Source: CAIKLP01 sp965279595
GTDB lineage: Bacteria; Bacteroidota; Bacteroidia; Sphingobacteriales; Sphingobacteriaceae
Assembly: GCA_965279595.1 (NCBI GenBank)
Contig: OZ257246.1
Span: 1,488,001 to 1,552,000, forward strand
Reading direction: 5' to 3'
DNA: 64,000 nt
In this document: positions 36,260 to 45,134 of the stretch, piece by piece
How positions within the stretch are numbered: the first letter of the stretch is position 1
Layout of the letters: the number at the start of each line of letters is the position of its first letter
Made by a program: the position numbers and the translations under genes
Notes under the pieces: model-generated
What the model was told of the DNA's origin: nothing
Databases searched by the model: none
Seen by the model: only the letters and a program-made list of their open reading frames with translations

Positions 36260-37395
36260 GCTTTTAAAATCTTTTTGTAAAGTTGAATTAATTTTTCTGC
36301 AATCACTTCATCTTTAAATTTATGAACATATTTGATCCCTTCTGCAATCATATCATTTCGAAGATGTTCATTTGAAAGTATTTCATCTAAATGTTTGCTA
36401 AGACTTATATCATCATCAGGGTCAACATAAATACTATTTGGACCACCTGCTTCTTCTAAGCAAGAACCTGTTGTAGCAATTACAGGAACTTTAGAATGCA
36501 AAGCCTCAATAATTGGTATTCCAAAACCTTCGAATCTTGAAGGATATATAAAAACGCTAGCTAATTGATAAATGGCTGGAAGGTCTTCAAAATCAATAGA
36601 TGTAATAAACTGCACTCTGTTTGTTAAATTATTTTGAAGAATAAATTCATCTAATTTTTTACTGTATGATTTTTTTCTTCCAACAAAAACAATTGGAATA
36701 TCCGATTTCATTTTCACCATTGATTTTAAAATCAATAGTGTATTTTTTCTTTCTTCAATAGTTCCAACTGTCAATAAAAAATTTGCAGGTAAATTATATT
36801 TTTCGGCAATGGTTTTTAAATATTCTTTCGATCTTTCTAAATAAAATATGGATGAACAAGATTGATAAATAGTTTCAATTTTCGATTCCGAAATTTCATA
36901 AAATTGAATAATATCTTTTTTTGTTTGTTCAGATATTGCAATAATTTTATCAGCATTTATACAAGCTGCCTTAAATTTCTTATCATAAATTCGTCGATCA
37001 GCCGCTTTATAATATGATGGAAATCTTTTGAAAATTAAATCATGTATGGTTACTACTGTTTTAATTTTAGTTTTCTCAATGCCGCTAGGTATTTCGTGGC
37101 TAAGCCCATGATATAAATCCAATTGATCATGTGCTGCATCAGCTGCTATTCCATATCTTCTCCAAGCAGCAGAAAAAGTTTCAAAGAAAAATGATTTAGG
37201 AATTCTAATATGCGCTCTTGCATGAGTTGGCAAGTTTAAAAATTTGATTTGATCTTCACTCGGAACTCTTGGGGTATAAAGAAAGTAATCATTTTCAGAA
37301 TAATATTCATTGAGTATTCTGATTGTTGATCTACTGTAATTCCCTAATCCGCTAAAATTGGAAAACGCTCTTTTTGCATCAAACCCTATTCTCAT
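36256..37395 (-). CDS. GT4-family glycosyltransferase
   Basis: A 379-residue protein with the N-terminal RIGFDAKRAFSNFSGLGNYSR, a central LLTVGTIEERKN hinge and the C-terminal PSRFEGFGIPIIEALHSKVPVIAT donor-binding motif (E-x7-E) of GT4 enzymes. Donor and acceptor unknown. Start at ATG 37395; a TTG two codons earlier is less likely. Lies 12 bp after dapD and overlaps tsaC. Confidence 0.92.
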   Translation of the reverse strand: MRIGFDAKRAFSNFSGLGNYSRSTIRILNEYYSENDYFLYTPRVPSEDQIKFLNLPTHARAHIRIPKSFFFETFSAAWRRYGIAADAAHDQLDLYHGLSHEIPSGIEKTKIKTVVTIHDLIFKRFPSYYKAADRRIYDKKFKAACINADKIIAISEQTKKDIIQFYEISESKIETIYQSCSSIFYLERSKEYLKTIAEKYNLPANFLLTVGTIEERKNTLLILKSMVKMKSDIPIVFVGRKKSYSKKLDEFILQNNLTNRVQFITSIDFEDLPAIYQLASVFIYPSRFEGFGIPIIEALHSKVPVIATTGSCLEEAGGPNSIYVDPDDDISLSKHLDEILSNEHLRNDMIAEGIKYVHKFKDEVIAEKLIQLYKKILKA

Positions 37396-37407
37396 TTCCA
37401 AACTTTA

Positions 37408-38226
37408 TTAAACAGCAACATTGTATTCTCTTAATGCATTGTTCAAAGAAGTTTTTAAATCAGTTGATTCTTTTCTTTTACCAATTATTAATGCACACGG
37501 CACTTGAAATTCACCAGCTGGGAATTTCTTAGTATATGATCCAGGTATTACTACTGATCTAGAAGGAACAATGCTTTTATATTCAACAGGTTCTTCTCCA
37601 GTTACATCAATAATTTTTGTTGATCCAGTTAAAACCACATTTGCACCTAGTACTGCTTCTTTTTCAACTCTTACTCCTTCTACTACAATACATCTGGAAC
37701 CTATGAAACAACCATCCTCAATTACAACAGGAGCAGCTTGTAAAGGCTCTAATACACCACCAATTCCAACACCACCACTCAAATGTACATGTTTGCCAAT
37801 TTGAGCACATGAACCAACTGTTGCCCAAGTATCAACCATTGTGCCTTCGTCAACATAAGCTCCAATATTTACATATGATGGCATCATGATTACACCTTTG
37901 GCTAAAAATGCGCCATAGCGTGCCACTGCATTTGGAACAACTCTTACACCTTGTTGCTTGTAGTTTGTTTTTAATTTCATTTTATCGTGGTACACAAAAG
38001 GTCCCACTTTTATTTCTTGCATTTCACTGATTGGAAAGTAAAGTATCACAGCTTTTTTTATCCATTCATTTACATGCCAAGAGTTTAGAACTGGTTCAGC
38101 TACTCTTAAGTCGCCTTTGTCTAATTTGTCGATGATAAATTCAATAGCTTGAATCACTTCAGGATAGTTTAACATATTCCTGTCTTCCCAAGCTTTTTCT
38201 ATTATTTCACGGTATTTAGTTGTCAT
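37408..38226 (-). CDS. dapD: 2,3,4,5-tetrahydropyridine-2,6-dicarboxylate N-succinyltransferase
   Basis: Succinylase branch of lysine/diaminopimelate synthesis. A 272-residue protein with N-terminal alpha domain and left-handed parallel beta-helix (VNIGAYVDEGTMVDTWATVGSCAQIGKHVHLSGGVGIGG). A TAnnTTTG box (TAGTTTTG) lies on the minus strand at 38261-38254, 28 bp before the start. Confidence 0.97.
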   Translation of the reverse strand: MTTKYREIIEKAWEDRNMLNYPEVIQAIEFIIDKLDKGDLRVAEPVLNSWHVNEWIKKAVILYFPISEMQEIKVGPFVYHDKMKLKTNYKQQGVRVVPNAVARYGAFLAKGVIMMPSYVNIGAYVDEGTMVDTWATVGSCAQIGKHVHLSGGVGIGGVLEPLQAAPVVIEDGCFIGSRCIVVEGVRVEKEAVLGANVVLTGSTKIIDVTGEEPVEYKSIVPSRSVVIPGSYTKKFPAGEFQVPCALIIGKRKESTDLKTSLNNALREYNVAV

Positions 38227-38253
38227 ATTGATTAATATTGATTTGCGATATTA

Positions 38254-38261
38254 CAAAACTA
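38254..38261 (-). promoter_or_regulatory. -7 box of the dapD operon
   Basis: TAGTTTTG on the minus strand. No clear TTG -33 element at 17-21 bp. Confidence 0.5.
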
Positions 38262-38303
38262 GAAACAAAGTCTGAAGAATAGTATGTAATTTTAATGTTT
38301 TAT

Positions 38304-38708
38304 ATGCAACAATCAGAAGAAAAATTAAGAATTGATAAATTTTTATGGGCAATCCGTGTCTTTAAAACTAGGAGTATTTGCACAGAGGCTTGTAAAGCAG
38401 GAAAGATCAAATTGGAAGGGCAAAATATCAAACCTTCACATGTTGTTAAGTTGGGTGAAGTTTATGTGATTTCAAAAGATCAAGAAAAGAAAATTATCAA
38501 GGTAATTCAATTTTTAAGTCATAGAGTAGATGCAAAAACCGCCATAAATTATTATGAAGATTTGAGTCCAATTTCAGATTTATCAAAATTTCCTACCGTA
38601 TTCAATTCACCTGTTTTAAAAAGAGATAGAGGTACAGGTAGACCAACCAAAAAAGATAGACGAGATATTGATGATTTACAAGGAAGCTGGGAAGATAAAA
38701 AAGCCTAA
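38304..38708 (+). CDS. S4-domain RNA-binding protein (Hsp15/RqcP-like)
   Basis: A 134-residue protein (ATG 38304; another ATG three codons upstream at 38295). The N-terminal S4 domain (LRIDKFLWAIRVFKTRSICTEACKAGKIKLEGQNIKPSHVVKLGE) is typical of Hsp15, which handles stalled 50S-nascent chain complexes, and of RqcP. The basic C-terminal tail (RDRGTGRPTKKDRRD) also fits. Confidence 0.88.
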   Translation: MQQSEEKLRIDKFLWAIRVFKTRSICTEACKAGKIKLEGQNIKPSHVVKLGEVYVISKDQEKKIIKVIQFLSHRVDAKTAINYYEDLSPISDLSKFPTVFNSPVLKRDRGTGRPTKKDRRDIDDLQGSWEDKKA

Positions 38709-38952
38709 AATCATATTTTATTTTACATTTTCTTAAATACTGATTTTCTGCAAAATATGAACTTAAATAAAATGCTGTTTGAACATATTCAGTAATATTT
38801 TATAAATTCTTAATATTAAAAAATGTTTTGATTCAGTTAATTAAATGCAGTTTTTGAACTCTTATATTTATAATTGGCTTTTGTGGGTTTAAAAAGCTAA
38901 TTTTTTTTTGCCTATATTGTCACTTTTACCCATATAAACAAAAGAAATTATT

Positions 38953-40026
38953 ATGCTTCAAGTGCGATTTAACACTAGTAATCCTGTATTTTTTCAAGCA
39001 TTACGTGAACGTGCCGACAATTATTTTAAAAGCAATAAGTTGAGCACAAAAGGAGATGTAAGATTATACACTAAAACAGTTGTTTTAACACTATCTTTCA
39101 TTGGAATTTATGTTGGTTTGGTGTTTTTTACACCTACCTCAACATTGTTTTCACTTTTACTTTGCGGACTTTTAGGTGCAAATTTTGCAGCCATCGGTTT
39201 CAATGTAATGCATGATGGTGCACATGGTAGTTATTCTGATACTAAATGGTTGAATGAATCAATGGGATTCACGCTTAACATCATGGGTGGAAACATGTAT
39301 TTATGGAAGCAAAAACACAATGAGAACCACCATACTTTTACTAACGTAGAAGGCATGGATGATGACATTGATTTGAAACCATTTTTGAGAATGCATAAAG
39401 ACCAAAAGAAAATTTGGTTACATCGCTACCAACATTTTTATGGCGTGTTTTTATATGGTTTGACCTTAGTTTTTTGGGCTTACATCAGAGACTTTAAAAA
39501 ATATTTTTCTGGTAAAATTGCAGAGAATACTAAAATGCGTAAAATGAATACAAGAGATCATTTTATCTTTTGGATTTCTAAAGTAATTCATATTTCATTG
39601 TTTTTAGTTATTCCAATGGTTGTAGTAGGAGTTACTGAAACTTTAATCGGCTATGCTACTATGGCTTATGTCTGCGGAGTTATTCTTTCAGTAGTATTCC
39701 AGTTAGCGCATGTTGTTGAAGAAAGTGAATTTGTTGTTCCAGTTGAAAAACAAACCAATGTAGAAAATGAATGGGCAATTCATCAAGTAAATACTACTTT
39801 CAATTTTGCAACTAAAAATAAAGTAGTGGGATGGTTATTAGGTGGTTTAAATTTCCAAGTGGAACATCATTTATTTCCTAGAGTAAGTCATGTACATTAT
39901 CCTGCTTTAAGCAAAATTGTAAAGCAAACATGTGAAGAGTACAGTGTTAATTATAAAGAGTTTCCAACTGTAATGGTTGCATTTCAATCTCACCTAATGC
40001 ATTTGAAAGCTGTTGGTAGAGCTTAA
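38953..40026 (+). CDS. membrane fatty-acid desaturase
   Basis: A 357-residue di-iron desaturase with the three histidine boxes: HDGAHG, HNENHH and QVEHHLFP. The Q-x-x-HH third box is that of front-end (delta-5/6, linoleoyl-CoA-like) desaturases; no fused cytochrome b5 domain is present. Four or more membrane spans. Monocistronic, with a strong terminator. Confidence 0.92.
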   Translation: MLQVRFNTSNPVFFQALRERADNYFKSNKLSTKGDVRLYTKTVVLTLSFIGIYVGLVFFTPTSTLFSLLLCGLLGANFAAIGFNVMHDGAHGSYSDTKWLNESMGFTLNIMGGNMYLWKQKHNENHHTFTNVEGMDDDIDLKPFLRMHKDQKKIWLHRYQHFYGVFLYGLTLVFWAYIRDFKKYFSGKIAENTKMRKMNTRDHFIFWISKVIHISLFLVIPMVVVGVTETLIGYATMAYVCGVILSVVFQLAHVVEESEFVVPVEKQTNVENEWAIHQVNTTFNFATKNKVVGWLLGGLNFQVEHHLFPRVSHVHYPALSKIVKQTCEEYSVNYKEFPTVMVAFQSHLMHLKAVGRA

Positions 40027-40040
40027 GAATATTTAAATTA

Positions 40041-40077
40041 AAAAAAAAAGCAGTTCATATCGAACTGCTTTTTTTTT
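40041..40077. terminator. bidirectional terminator between desaturase and kinase
   Basis: GCAGTTC-ATATC-GAACTGC stem with nine A before and nine T after, serving both convergent genes. Confidence 0.92.
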
Positions 40078-40086
40078 AATAAAACC

Positions 40087-42087
40087 TTATGCTTTTTGGA
40101 AACGCAGCTTCACAGTTGTGCCTATACCTTGTTTACTTTCAATAGTCAAAACTGCATTCATTTTATCTACAATTTCCTTCACCAAAATTAATCCAATACC
40201 TGCACCTTTTTCATTTGAAGAACCAATTTTACTTTTGGTTTTATAATCAAATAAATTTCCTATTGTTTCTTGGTCCATACCTAGGCCTGTATCTGAAATA
40301 ATTAAATCTATTGAATTGCCGTTGTCTATGGTTTGTATTTTAATTTCATCATTTACCCTACTATACTTGATGGCATTGGATAATATGTTTCTCAAAACTA
40401 TTTTTAAAGCCTCATGATCTGATAAAATATTTAAATCAGAAGGGATATTAATTTCAAGGTTTAATCTTTTGTTCTTTATTTGCTGATTGTATAGATTATC
40501 CACTTCAACAACTAATTGCAGTATATTGGTTGGACTTAAAATTAATTCTATTCCTCCCATTTGACTCCTTGACCAGCTCAATAAATTATCAACCATTTCT
40601 ATAGTGAAATCATATTGGTTTTTTAATTGCGATAAATAGGATTTGAATTTTTCTTCGTCGATAGATTTATCTAAAAGCAATTCAACTAATCCATTAGTTG
40701 ATATTAAAGGACCTCTAATATCATGTGCGATGGTTGAGATTAAACGGTTTTTAACCCTATCAATTGTTGCTAATTGATTATTGCTCTTTTCAATTTCCTT
40801 GTTCAATACTTCTAAGCGATTAGCATTTTCGTTAATGTGAATATTTTTACTTTCTAATGAAAAGTTGTATTTTTTTTCTCTTCTATAGAAAACATATGCT
40901 AAAGTTGCAATTAGTATAAATACAATAGAAACAGTAATTAGTAAACTATTTAAATAGGATTCTTTTTCTTTTTCTTTTAAAAGAATTTTATTTTCATTTT
41001 CTTTCCTTAAAACTTCATTAAAGTTAATTGCATTTCTTCTTTCTTCATCTAAAATTTGGTTGGTAAAGTAATTGATAGTTTCCAACATCTTTGAAGATTT
41101 TGAATATTCATTATTGATTTTATATAAGCCTACCAATATTTCAGATGCAAAAATAATTAATGGACCTTCGTGTGTTTCTAAACTTATATAATATGCTTTC
41201 TCCGCATAATTGATTGCTAATTCGGTATTGTTTTGAAATGTTGCATTTTCTGATAGTCCTATAATAGAACTTACATAGTTAGATCTATTAAATTCTAATT
41301 GAGCATACTTCCCTGCTAGATGATATAGCTCATTTGATTTCTGATAGTCTTTTTTTCTTGCATAAACATCTCCTAAATTCTGATAACATAAAGACATGCC
41401 ATTGTTATTTTTATATTTTATGGCAATGGCTAATGCCTCCTTTAAGTAATACTCACATGAATCATATTTTGTTAATGCATGAAAATTAAGTCCAATATTT
41501 ACCAATAAAAATAATTGACCTTTATTGTTTTTATTTTCTTTCCTTAACTGAAGTGCTATCCGATTATATTTTAATGATTCAAGTATAATTCCTCTATCGG
41601 CTTTGATATTTGCGAAGATAGAATTTGCAACCGAACTGGCTTCTTTATCCGGATATTGTTCTAATAAGTCAAATGCTCTTTTACAATATTCTTCCGCAAT
41701 ATTTAAATAATGTTTTCTTTCATATACATCCGCTTTACTTAATAATGCTTCTATTTGTGCATTTGGATAATTATTTTCCTCAGCTAGTTTTAATGCAGAA
41801 TCAGCATAGAATATGGCTTTGGCATGGTCACTGTTAAAATAAAATTCAGATAATTTATTGATTAGATAAATTCTAACCAATTGATTTTCTTCTTGTCGAG
41901 CTTTTGACAAAATCTGTTTTTCAAAAATATTGTGTTTAGCAAATTGATCTTTTGAGAAGGCAAATTGAGTAATTAATATATTTGCAAAAACAAGTATACA
42001 CAGTGTTTGAAGAGGTTTGAGACGTAAAAATAATAAGGTCAAGGGGCTATGAATTAACTTATTAGGCTGGCTAAAATACAAAAACAC
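40087..42087 (-). CDS. TPR-containing membrane sensor histidine kinase
   Basis: A 666-residue protein: N-terminal hydrophobic signal/anchor, a periplasmic region of TPR-like helices (about 60-340), a transmembrane helix (about 381-402), a coiled coil, HisKA with phospho-acceptor H455 (IAHDIRGPL) and HATPase_c (N box NILSNAIKYSR, G1 DTGLGMD, G2 GAGIGL). The kinase is complete. The first codon is GTG. No response regulator lies beside it, so it is an orphan in this window. Confidence 0.92.
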   Translation of the reverse strand: MFLYFSQPNKLIHSPLTLLFLRLKPLQTLCILVFANILITQFAFSKDQFAKHNIFEKQILSKARQEENQLVRIYLINKLSEFYFNSDHAKAIFYADSALKLAEENNYPNAQIEALLSKADVYERKHYLNIAEEYCKRAFDLLEQYPDKEASSVANSIFANIKADRGIILESLKYNRIALQLRKENKNNKGQLFLLVNIGLNFHALTKYDSCEYYLKEALAIAIKYKNNNGMSLCYQNLGDVYARKKDYQKSNELYHLAGKYAQLEFNRSNYVSSIIGLSENATFQNNTELAINYAEKAYYISLETHEGPLIIFASEILVGLYKINNEYSKSSKMLETINYFTNQILDEERRNAINFNEVLRKENENKILLKEKEKESYLNSLLITVSIVFILIATLAYVFYRREKKYNFSLESKNIHINENANRLEVLNKEIEKSNNQLATIDRVKNRLISTIAHDIRGPLISTNGLVELLLDKSIDEEKFKSYLSQLKNQYDFTIEMVDNLLSWSRSQMGGIELILSPTNILQLVVEVDNLYNQQIKNKRLNLEINIPSDLNILSDHEALKIVLRNILSNAIKYSRVNDEIKIQTIDNGNSIDLIISDTGLGMDQETIGNLFDYKTKSKIGSSNEKGAGIGLILVKEIVDKMNAVLTIESKQGIGTTVKLRFQKA

Positions 42088-42320
42088 ATGATATAATTAG
42101 GATGTTAACATGAAAAATTCATCAAATGATACTTGAAACCCTTATAAACACTGTATTAGAGTATGAATTGTGAAAATGTTGATAATTTCTAATTTTTTTT
42201 TTCTTGATATGCTATAATAATTGAAGAATTATACATTTCTTAGATTATTGAAACGAACGCTCTCCCTTTGGGAATAGGCTATACAAATAATTTTTATTTA
42301 AATATTTAATTTTTAAAACT

Positions 42321-42596
42321 ATGAACAAATCAGAATTAATTGACGCAATTGCAGCAGAATCAAAATTGACAAAAGCTGATGCAGGTCGTGCATTAGATGC
42401 ATTTATCAATGCAACTAGCAAATCATTAAAAAAAGGTGATAAATTAACTTTAGTTGGTTTTGGAACTTTTTCAGTAACTAAAAGACCAGCTAGAATGGGA
42501 CGTAATCCTCAAACTGGTAAAGCAATTAAAATTGCTGCTAAGAAAGTTGCTAAATTCAAAGCAGGTGCTACTTTAGCTAAAGTAGTTAACAAATAA
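42321..42596 (+). CDS. hup: HU family DNA-binding protein
   Basis: A 91-residue HU: MNKSELIDAIAAESKLTKADAGRAL dimer part, GFGTFSVTKRPARMGRNPQTGK arm with the conserved RxGRNPxTG, and a basic C-terminus. About 230 bp of AT-rich upstream sequence includes TACATTTC (42232-42239), a possible degenerate -7 box. Confidence 0.97.
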   Translation: MNKSELIDAIAAESKLTKADAGRALDAFINATSKSLKKGDKLTLVGFGTFSVTKRPARMGRNPQTGKAIKIAAKKVAKFKAGATLAKVVNK

Positions 42597-42613
42597 TTGA
42601 ATTTAATTTTATT

Positions 42614-42646
42614 AAAAAAGGGTTTCCATTTTGGAAACCCTTTTTT
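42614..42646. terminator. bidirectional terminator between HU and msrB
   Basis: AAAAAAGGGTTTCC/GGAAACCCTTTTTT with a 5-nt loop. It touches the msrB stop codon on the other strand. Confidence 0.92.
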
Positions 42647-43085
42647 ATTTGTCCGCTTCGAATTCTAAAGAAATAGAATTCATGCAAAACCTTTTGTACG
42701 TTGGCGCTGGGCCATCATCAAACACATGACCTAAGTGTGCATCACATCTTCCACAAAGCACTTCTGTTCTTATCATTCCATGTGATTTGTCTAAATGATA
42801 ATTAACACTTCCTTCTTTCAAACTTTCAAAAAAACTTGGCCACCCGCAACCACTTGAAAATTTATTATCTGATTTAAATAAAGCATTCCCACAGGCAGCA
42901 CAATAATAAGTTCCTATCAAATCAAAATCATTATACTTTCCTGTAAATGCTCTTTCTGTTCCTTTTTTTCTAGCAATATAAAATAATTCTGAAGGCAAAA
43001 CTTTTTCCCAAGTTGCTTCATCTAAATTTAATTTTTCTGAATTTGTTCTAGAGTAGTATGGATTATTATTTGTTTCCATGTTCAT
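42645..43085 (-). CDS. msrB: peptide-methionine (R)-S-oxide reductase
   Basis: A 146-residue MsrB: two zinc-binding CxxC pairs (YYCAACGNALF, LCGRCDAHLGHVF), the GCGWPSF segment with the probable recycling cysteine and the catalytic cysteine in RFCMNS. No signal peptide, so cytosolic. A second possible ATG lies two codons in. Confidence 0.95.
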   Translation of the reverse strand: MNMETNNNPYYSRTNSEKLNLDEATWEKVLPSELFYIARKKGTERAFTGKYNDFDLIGTYYCAACGNALFKSDNKFSSGCGWPSFFESLKEGSVNYHLDKSHGMIRTEVLCGRCDAHLGHVFDDGPAPTYKRFCMNSISLEFEADK

Positions 43086-43272
43086 TTTATTTTCTTTGTT
43101 TTAAAGACAATATTTATTGGTTTTTGTTTCGTTAAAATAATCAGTAAATATAAAGTCAATCTTGATTTTTAAGCTGTCAATATCAATCAATTAACTATTG
43201 GGGATAAAACCTTAGTTTAATATGGTTATAAATTAGCATTAAAGCCTTTTAAATATGACAAAAAACAATATT

Positions 43273-43300
43273 TTTGATTTAATATAGAATTGTATATTTA
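43273..43300 (+). promoter_or_regulatory. possible promoter of the 2-oxoacid oxidoreductase operon
   Basis: TTTG (43273-43276), 16 bp, TATATTTA (43293-43300), one mismatch from TAnnTTTG; 40 bp before the start. Confidence 0.4.
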
Positions 43301-43340
43301 TTTAAATTCTGTTAATGTTTAACAACTAAATAATAACCAA

Positions 43341-45134
43341 TTGGAACCAACTAATTTCAAAGATCCTGAGTACTATCATAAGGTAGTTGATTGTCAGTAT
43401 GCTTGCCCTGCTCACACACCAGTTCCTGAATACATCAGACTCATTGCTAAAGGTCAATATACTGAGGCCTATATGATCAATTGGGAATCAAATGTATTTC
43501 CTGGAGTATTAGGAAGAACCTGTGATAGACCATGCGAGCCAGCATGTAGGCGCGGTAGGATTGAAGAAGAACCTGTTGCTATTTGCAGATTAAAACGCGT
43601 AGCTGCCGATAATAAACAAGATGTTAAAGAATTCATGCCTATTATTCCGACAATTAAAAACGGGAAAAAGATTGCTTTAATTGGTGGTGGTCCAGCTTCA
43701 TTAACTGTAGCGCGTGATTTGGCTCCATTAGGTTATGAAATTGATTTATATGATGATCAAACCAAAGGTGGTGGGATGATGCGTAGTCAAATTCCATCTT
43801 TCCGTTTACCTAATTCAGTTTTAGACGAAGAGGTTGGCTACATTTTAGACATGGGTATCCGCACACATTTTAATTCTTATGTTTCGAGTTTAAAGGAAAT
43901 AACAAACAAGTCATACGATGCAATTTTTGTTGGAACAGGTGCTCCAAAAGGTCGAGATTTATGGGATTTGCCAGGTAGAAAAGAAGGTGCTGCAAACATT
44001 CATATTGGAATTGAATGGTTAGCAAGTGTAGCATTTGAACATAGAAATCAGATAGGAAAAAAAGTAATTGTTTTAGGTGGTGGTAATACCGCTATGGATT
44101 GCTGCAGAACTTCTAGACGTGTTGGTGGGGAAGAAGTAAAAGTTGTGGTAAGAAGTCCTTTCAATGAAATGCGTGCTTCAGCTTGGGAAAAAGAAGATGC
44201 CATTCATGAAGACATTCCAATTATTGATTGTCATGTACCAAAAAGTTTTGTTGTTGAAAACGGAAAATTAATTGGGATGATGTTTGATAAAGTGCATCCT
44301 ATTTATGATGAAAATGGAAAAAGAAATTTAGTAAGTACCAATGAACCCGAAGTATTTATTGCTGCTGATGATGTGTTGGTAGCCATAGGTCAAGAAAATA
44401 GTTTCCCTTGGATTGAAAGAGATTTAGGTTTAGATTTTGATAAACATCAAATGCCAATTGTTGATAAAACAACTTTTCAATCAACACTTCCTAAAGTGTT
44501 TTTTGGAGGTGATGCTGCATTAGGACCTAAGAATGTAATCACTGCCGTTGCACAAGGACATCAAGCTGCAATCTCCATTGATTTATTTTGTCAAGGAGAA
44601 AGTTTGAATGATAGACCAAGTCCTTATGTGAATTTGGTTAGTCAAAAAATGGGTATTCATGAATGGAGTTATGATAGTGGTGTAGTTACTGACAATCGTT
44701 ATATCGTTCCACAAGTTGCAAAAGAAAAAGCATTGAGTGATCGTAAAGTTGAAGTGGAATTAGGCTTTGATGGATTGGCAGGTTATAAAGAAGCTCAACG
44801 TTGTTTGAATTGTGATGTGCAAACTGTTTTCACTGAAAACAAATGTATTGAATGTGATGCTTGTGTAGACATTTGTCCTACTGCATGTATCAGTTTTGTA
44901 GAGAATGATGAAGAAGATGCATTGCGTCAAAAATTAAATATGCCTGCTTTAAATTTAAGTCAGGATATTTTAGTATCAGCAGCTTTACCAACAAAAAGAG
45001 TGATGGTAAAAGATGAAGATGTTTGTTTGCATTGTGGATTATGTGCAGAGCGTTGCCCAACATCTGCTTGGGATATGCAAAAGTTTTTTTATAGTAGTAG
45101 TAAAGCAGGAAAGTCATGTCAGGAAATAGCTTAG
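43341..45134 (+). CDS. GltD-like FAD/NAD(P) oxidoreductase with ferredoxin domain
   Basis: A 597-residue iron-sulfur flavoprotein, predicted to shuttle electrons between NAD(P)(H) and the ferredoxin-type oxidoreductase encoded downstream. An N-terminal Fer4_20-type domain (CQYACPAHTPVPEY ... CDRPCEPACRRG), FAD-binding GGGPASLTVARDL, NAD(P)-binding VLGGGNTAMDCCR, and a C-terminal 2x[4Fe-4S] ferredoxin (CIECDACVDICPTAC; CLHCGLCAERCPTSAW). The start is TTG 43341. The 3' end overlaps the alpha-subunit gene by 19 bp. Confidence 0.9.
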   Translation: MEPTNFKDPEYYHKVVDCQYACPAHTPVPEYIRLIAKGQYTEAYMINWESNVFPGVLGRTCDRPCEPACRRGRIEEEPVAICRLKRVAADNKQDVKEFMPIIPTIKNGKKIALIGGGPASLTVARDLAPLGYEIDLYDDQTKGGGMMRSQIPSFRLPNSVLDEEVGYILDMGIRTHFNSYVSSLKEITNKSYDAIFVGTGAPKGRDLWDLPGRKEGAANIHIGIEWLASVAFEHRNQIGKKVIVLGGGNTAMDCCRTSRRVGGEEVKVVVRSPFNEMRASAWEKEDAIHEDIPIIDCHVPKSFVVENGKLIGMMFDKVHPIYDENGKRNLVSTNEPEVFIAADDVLVAIGQENSFPWIERDLGLDFDKHQMPIVDKTTFQSTLPKVFFGGDAALGPKNVITAVAQGHQAAISIDLFCQGESLNDRPSPYVNLVSQKMGIHEWSYDSGVVTDNRYIVPQVAKEKALSDRKVEVELGFDGLAGYKEAQRCLNCDVQTVFTENKCIECDACVDICPTACISFVENDEEDALRQKLNMPALNLSQDILVSAALPTKRVMVKDEDVCLHCGLCAERCPTSAWDMQKFFYSSSKAGKSCQEIA

